The notes under the pieces are model-generated. The model worked only from the letters and a program-made list of their open reading frames with translations. It did not search any database and had not been told where the DNA came from. 64,000 nt of DNA. Source: Uranotaenia lowii. Lineage: Eukaryota; Arthropoda; Insecta; Diptera; Culicidae. The stretch lies in assembly GCF_029784155.1 (NCBI RefSeq), contig NC_073693.1, positions 281,497,456 through 281,561,455 on the forward strand, written 5' to 3'. Made by a program: the position numbers and the translations under genes. This document shows, piece by piece, positions 58,835-64,000 of the stretch. The first letter of the stretch is position 1; each line of letters starts with the position of its first letter.

Positions 58835-61095
58835 GGCAAAAGCAAAAAGCAAATGGCAAAAAGCAAAAGAGGCCAAACAGGCAACAGAGGTAAAAGAGGC
58901 AAAAGAAGCAAAAGAGGCAAAAGACACCAAAGAGGCAAAAGAGGCAAATGAGGCAAAAAAGGAAAAAGAGACAAAAGAGGCAAAAAAGGCAAAAGTGGCA
59001 AAAAAGGCAAAACAGGTCAAAGAGGCAAAAGAGACCAAAGAGGCAAAAGAGGCAAATAAGGAAAAAACGGAAAAAGAGACAAAAGAGGCAAAAAAGGCAA
59101 AAGTGGCAAAATAGGCAAAACAGGCAAAAGAGGCGGAAAAGGCAAAAGAGAACAAAGAGACAAAAGGGGCAAAAGAGACGAGAGAGACAAAAGAGGCGAA
59201 AAGAGCGAAAGAGACAGAAGAGACAAAACAGAAAAAAGAGGAAAAAGAGGCGAAAGAGGCAAAAAAAGCGAAAGAGGCAAAAGAGTCAAAAGAGGCAAAA
59301 AAGGCAAAAAAGGCGAAAAAGGCGAAAAAGACAAAAAGGCAAAAAATGGCAAAAAAGACAAAAAAAGACAAAAAAAAGGCAAAAAAAAACAAAACAGGCA
59401 AAAAAGGCAAAAAAGGCATAAAAGGCAAAAGAAGCAAAAAAGGCAAAAAATACAAAAAAGGTAAAAAAGGCAAAAAAGGCAAAAAAGGCAAAAAAGGCAA
59501 AAAAGGCAAAAAAGGCAAAAAAGGCAAAAAAGGCAAAAAAGGCAAAAAAGGCAAAAAAGGCAAAAAAGGGAAAAAAGGCAAAAAAGTCAAAAAAGGCAAA
59601 AAGGCAAAAAGGCAAAAAGGCAAAAAAGGCAAAAAAGGCAAAAAAGGTAAAAAAGGCAAAAAAGGCAAAAAAGGCAAAAAAGGCAAAAAAGGCAAAAAAG
59701 GCAAAAAAGGCAAAAAAGGCAAAAAAGGCAAAAAAGGCAAAAAAGGCAAAAAAGGCAAAAAAGGCAAAAAAGGCAAAAAAGGCAAAAAAGGCAAAAAAGG
59801 CAAAAAAGGCAAAAAAGGCAAAAAAGGCAAAAAAGGCAAAAAAGGCAAAAAAGGCAAAAAAGGCAAAAAAGGCAAAAAAGGCAAAAAAGGCAAAAAAGGC
59901 AAAAAAGGCAAAAAAGGCAAAAAAGGCAAAAAAGGCAAAAAAGGCAAAAAAGGCAAAAAAGGCAAAAAAGGCAAAAAAGGCAAAAAAGGCAAAAAAGGCA
60001 AAAAAGGCAAAAAAGGCAAAAAAGGCAAAAAAGGCAAAAAAGGCAAAAAAGGCAAAAAAGGCAAAAAAGGCAAAAAAGGCAAAAAAGGCAAAAAAGGCAA
60101 AAAAGGCAAAAAAGGCAAAAAAAGCAAAAAAGGCAAAAAAGGCAAAAAAGGCAAAAAAGGCAAAAAAGGCAAAAAAGGCAAAAAAGGCAAAAAAGGCAAA
60201 AAAGGTAAAAAAGGCAAAAAAAGGCCAAAAAGGCCAAAAAGGCGAAATAGGCAAAAAAAGGAAAAAAAAGGCAACACAATTAAAAAAAAGTCAAAAAAAG
60301 GCAAAAAAGGCAAAAAAGGCAAACAAGGCAAAAAAGGCTAAAAGGCAAAAAAAGCAAAAAAGGCAAATAAGGCAAAAAAGGCAAAAAAGGCAAAAAAGGC
60401 AAAAAAAGGCAAAAAAGTCAAAAGAGGGAAAAGAGGAAATAAAGTCAAAAGAGGCAAAAAAGGCAAAAAAGGCAAAAAAGGCAAAAAAGGCAAAAAAGGC
60501 AAAAAAGGCAAAAAAGGCAAAAAAGGCAAAAAAGGCAAAAAAGGCAAAAAAGGCAAAAAAGGCAAAAAAGGCAAAAAAGGCAAAAAAGGCAAAAAAGGCA
60601 AAAAAGGCAAAAAAGGCAAAAAAGGCAAAAAAGGCAAAAAAGGCAAAAAAGGCAAAAAAGGCAAAAAAGGCAAAAAAGGCAAAAAAGGCAAAAAAGGCAA
60701 AAAAGGCAAAAAAGGCAAAAAAGGCAAAAAAGGCAAAAAAGGCAAAAAAGGCAAAAAAGGCAAAAAAGGCAAAAAAGGCAAAAAATGCAAAAAAGGCAAA
60801 AAAGACAAAAAAGGCAAAAAAGGCATAAAAGGTTTAAAAGGGCAAAAAAAGAGGCAAAAATGTCAAAAGAGGGAAAAGAGGGAAAAAAGTCAAAAGAGGC
60901 AAATAAGGCTAATTGTTTAGCCTCTGCCTCTGCCTCTACAAAAAGAGCAAAAGAGGCAAAAGAGGCGAAAGAGGCAAAAGAGGCAAAAAAGGCAAAAGAG
61001 GAAAAAATGCTTAACAGGCAAAAGAGGCTGAATAGCCAAAAGAGGCAAAAGAGGCGAAAGGAGCAAAAGAGGCAAAAGGCAACAGGCAAAAGGCA
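58835..61095. repeat. 9-bp minisatellite (GGCAAAAAA)n, about 2.2 kb
   Basis: Near-perfect GGCAAAAAA units at 59455-60230 and 60450-60785. The flanks (58840-59400 and 60890-61090) are GGCAAAAGA-type variants with more decay. Frames of 331 codons (plus, Lys-Lys-Gly) and 537 codons (minus, Phe-Leu-Pro) exist only because the unit is a multiple of three with no stop in any phase. Homogeneous core and diverged edges fit growth by unequal exchange or slippage. Confidence 0.97.
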
Positions 61096-61179
61096 ACCAG
61101 AACCTGAAAAATGTTCTAAGAAACAACCTTCCCAAACTCTGCTTTTCTTGATGTTCTGTTTCTGTTAACAAGATCTGCC

Positions 61180-62725
61180 TTTTAAATCTGCATTTCCTAA
61201 GCCAATTCCGTCTTTTTCCACCGGAAGGCCAAACCAAATGCAATATCTAAGCCAAATCCGTCTTTTTTAACCGAAAGGTCAAATCAAAGCAACATATCAG
61301 CAGCATCAGTCCTAAAAGTCTGCGCTTTCTTAGCAAAATCCGTTTTTTATTTCAACGAACGATCAAATCAAAACAAACAATCATAGCAGCAGCCTAAGAA
61401 ATCAGCGCTTCAACTACCGTCTTAAAAATCTGCGCTTCCTAAGCCAGTTTCATCTGTTTTCCACCGGAAGGCCAAATCAAAACATACAATATGACACAAA
61501 TGCCACAAAGGTGGTAAAGTGTAACTAATAAAACTTAATAAATATAATAAAACGTACAATTAGTTGCAGCCTAAAAATCTGCGCTTCCTGAGTCAATTCC
61601 GTCTTTATCCAACGGAAAGCCGAATCAAAATAAACAATCAGCAGCAGCCTGAAAACTTTCGCTTCCTAAGCCAATTCCGTCTTTATCCACCGGAAAGCCA
61701 AATCAAAATAAACAATCAGCAGCAGCAGCCGTAAAAATCTGCGCTTCTTAAGCCAAACCGTTCTTTTCCATTGGAAGGCAAAATTATAACAAACAATCAG
61801 CGGCAGCAGCCTAAAAATTTACGCTTCCTTAGCCAATTTCGTCTGAATCCACCGGAAGGCCAAATCAAAATAAATAATCAGCAGCAGCAGCCATAAAAAT
61901 CTCTGCTTCCTAAGCCAATTCATCTTTTTCTAGCGGAGGGCCAAATCAAAGCAAACAATCAGCAAGTTTGAGTTTTCTGATCCAATTCCCTTTTTTTCAG
62001 CGAAGTGTTAAATCAAAACGAAAGATCATAGCAGCAGCCTTAAAATCTGCGCTTTCTAAGCTAATCCGTCTTTTTCTTCCAAATGAAAGCAAATAATCAG
62101 CAGCATCAGTCCTTAACATTTTCAGTTTGTAAGTCAATTCTTTTTTATTATTTCACCGAAAGACCAAATCAAAACAAACGATCATATCAGCAGACTTATA
62201 AATTGCGCTTGCTAAGCCAATTCCGAACTTTTTCACCGAAAGGTCAATCCGAAACCAACTTTCAGAAGCAACCAAATCTGCGCTTCCTAAGCCATCCTGA
62301 AATTTCCACCGGAAGACCAAATCAAAATAATCAATCAATAGCAGCAGCCAAAAAAAATCTGCGCTTTCTAAGCCAATTCCATATTAATCCATCGAAACGC
62401 CAGATGAAAGCAAACAATCAACAGGAACCGTCTTAAAAATCTGCGATTCTTAATCTTATTTCGTCTTTTTCCATTAGAAGGCCTAATCAAAACAAACAAT
62501 CAGCAGCAGAAAATCTGCGCTTCCTAAGCTAATTTGTATTTTTCCACCGGAAAACCAAATGAAAACACACAAACATAGCAGCAACATTAACAATCTGTGC
62601 TTTTAAATATCTCCGTCTTATTTACCGGAGGAACAAACAATCAGAGCAGCAGCCTTTATAATCTACACTTTTCGAGTCACTTCGTCTTATTTACCGAATC
62701 CGGAACCATTTCTTAACAATCTGAG
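61180..62725. repeat. ~82-bp tandem array, about 18 units
   Basis: Units read AAATCTGCGCTTCCTAAGCC, AATTCCGTCTTTTTCCACCG, GAAGGCCAAATCAAAACAAA and CAATCAGCAGCAGC. The period is about 75-90 bp because of small indels and variation in the CAG tract. It directly follows the 9-bp array. All units lie in one orientation. The 117-codon frame at 62083-62436 is a repeat artefact. Confidence 0.88.
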
Positions 62726-64000
62726 CATCAGCCTTGCACATCTGTGCTCATCTTACCAACCAAGCCATTATCGTGATTTTATGATTCTTATGAATCTCAA
62801 CTTAGAGATTCAGTCAGACACGTCTATCACTCACAAGGAAAGATCAATGGCCGACTTGGTTTTGTTTATTTTGCCTAGTGTTGCCAAAATAACAAACGTT
62901 GCCACAGAAATTTATTTCACTTATTTATTTTATTAATACCTATATAAATTCCAAACCTTGAAATCAAACGTGTCCCGGAATGATAACAAGCTTAAGAATG
63001 TAACTTGATTTTTCGAATGTCTATTTCCCAAACAAGTGTGTTATCATGGTGGGCCGCCAACATGAAAGTCACATCCCAAAGGGTTGTCCCCGTTTGGGTC
63101 TTGTTCGACAAGCGCTTGCAACCTGTTCGTTTAGCTACTGAACCATGTTCGAAAGTTCGAACCCAAGAAGATTAAGAAACTCACAGCAAAAGATCGATAC
63201 ACCTTTCGGTAGCTGTCGGTAAGATGAAAACATCCAATTTACATCTTGTTGGGATCCTGAAACCTGGGAGGAGCAGACAAGAAAAAACGGTGAACAACCA
63301 CCAAACAAACAATCCGCAAAACATGGTTGGGACAAAAAAGTTGAAAATTTATAGAACCAATTTTTCTCCGCTCGCACATTGTCTTTGGGGCCGATGAGCT
63401 TCTTTTTTTTGTTATTTTGAACCGTTTCTTCGCGATCGGTTGCCCTAAAGTTGAATACCCCTAACCAAATGGGGATCAATCGGCTGGCCAATTTGCCAAC
63501 CGTTGTAGTTTATGAACTTAAACTGAACGCTGTGAACTAAAAGAACAGCAACAGCAAAAAAAAACTATATTGATTTTTATACATTCCTTCAAGCCCGACG
63601 CCCCGAGAATGCGCTTCCAATGCTGGCTCCACCGGCTAATAATGTTTACCTTTTTCCGAGATTTTCCCCCAGAACCTGATATTTAGAAGGACTTGAGAAG
63701 GTTTGGAGGCAGAAAGCCTTAATAAAGTGTGCTTGTACCATTGAAGGGCCTATCGCTGAGGACTAATCTCCGCATTGTTGAACTTTGCCGGTGGTCGATG
63801 GCATTTTGGCGTTTTGTCTCCAAGTTGAAGGAGAAGCAGATTCCGGTAGCATTCTGGTTGTAGATCTTTATCGGCTGAGAAATTGGATCTTATGGGAAGG
63901 TCGCCACACTATCGATTTTGTCTCTTAGGGATTAAATCGCAGGGATTCCACCATCAACTGGATAGAGATGTTTTATTGTTTACCTTACGAATTGGTGGCG
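62726..64000. other. No gene recognised
   Basis: Mixed composition with GC-richer parts at 63030-63130 and 63590-64000. A 118-codon minus-strand frame (63135-63491) has no recognised domain. The window ends in this sequence. Confidence 0.4.

Noticed and set aside
58718..60331. 537-codon minus-strand frame (Phe-Leu-Pro repeats) and the plus-strand 331-codon Lys-Lys-Gly frame
   Set aside because: Both are translations of a 9-bp repeat with no stop in any phase; three overlapping frames exist on each strand and none has unique sequence.

Overview
The window reads as nuclear DNA of an insect, most likely a dipteran and perhaps a mosquito. It is AT-rich, gene-poor and crowded with transposable elements and satellite arrays. 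The window holds a Ty1/copia element with a copia-type (initiator-tRNA half) primer site, RTE/BovB-like LINE copies, many inverted-repeat elements and a long GC-rich insect-style 5' leader. There are no bacterial operons and no continuous protein gene. Almost every long open frame is a by-product of a tandem repeat whose unit length is a multiple of three, or of a decayed transposon. The insect assignment is an inference from these features.

Layout. 0.6-2.9 kb: degenerate tandem array. 4.0-8.2 kb: a minus-strand LINE broken in its reverse transcriptase by a terminal-inverted-repeat element (4677-6019) and by a second, plus-strand LINE copy (6084-6559) flanked by an 18-bp target duplication. 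8.45-9.7 kb: 67-bp array. 10.9-13.6 kb: a foldback element whose arms are tandem ~135-bp units, each holding a pair of inverted GCCATCTTG (YY1/Pho-like) sites. 15.7-16.0 kb: a small inverted-repeat element carrying a tRNA-like sequence. 16.6-20.2 kb: nested inverted repeats with a (GT)n tract and a retroposon with a 24-bp target duplication. 23.0-25.7 kb: the most striking object, a foldback whose two arms each run from a 7-bp satellite into a 119-bp satellite (5 units in one arm, 7 inverted in the other), all framed by the ends of a small TIR element family found elsewhere in the window. 28.2-31.6 kb: a copia element inserted in a 7-bp satellite with a GTAAG duplication.

32.6-34.9 kb is the one convincing host-gene region: a GC-richer promoter/leader segment and a 48-codon first coding exon (34759-34902) ending at a perfect GTAAGT donor on the plus strand. 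I do not recognise the protein. If that gene continues to the right, the remaining 29 kb is first-intron sequence. That stretch holds two large 9-bp minisatellites (46.8-48.6 and 58.8-61.1 kb), an ~82-bp array (61.2-62.7 kb), two inverted copies of a CCGGGCA-rich repeat and several small inverted-repeat elements.

No complete host protein gene, rRNA, CRISPR array or functional transposase is visible.
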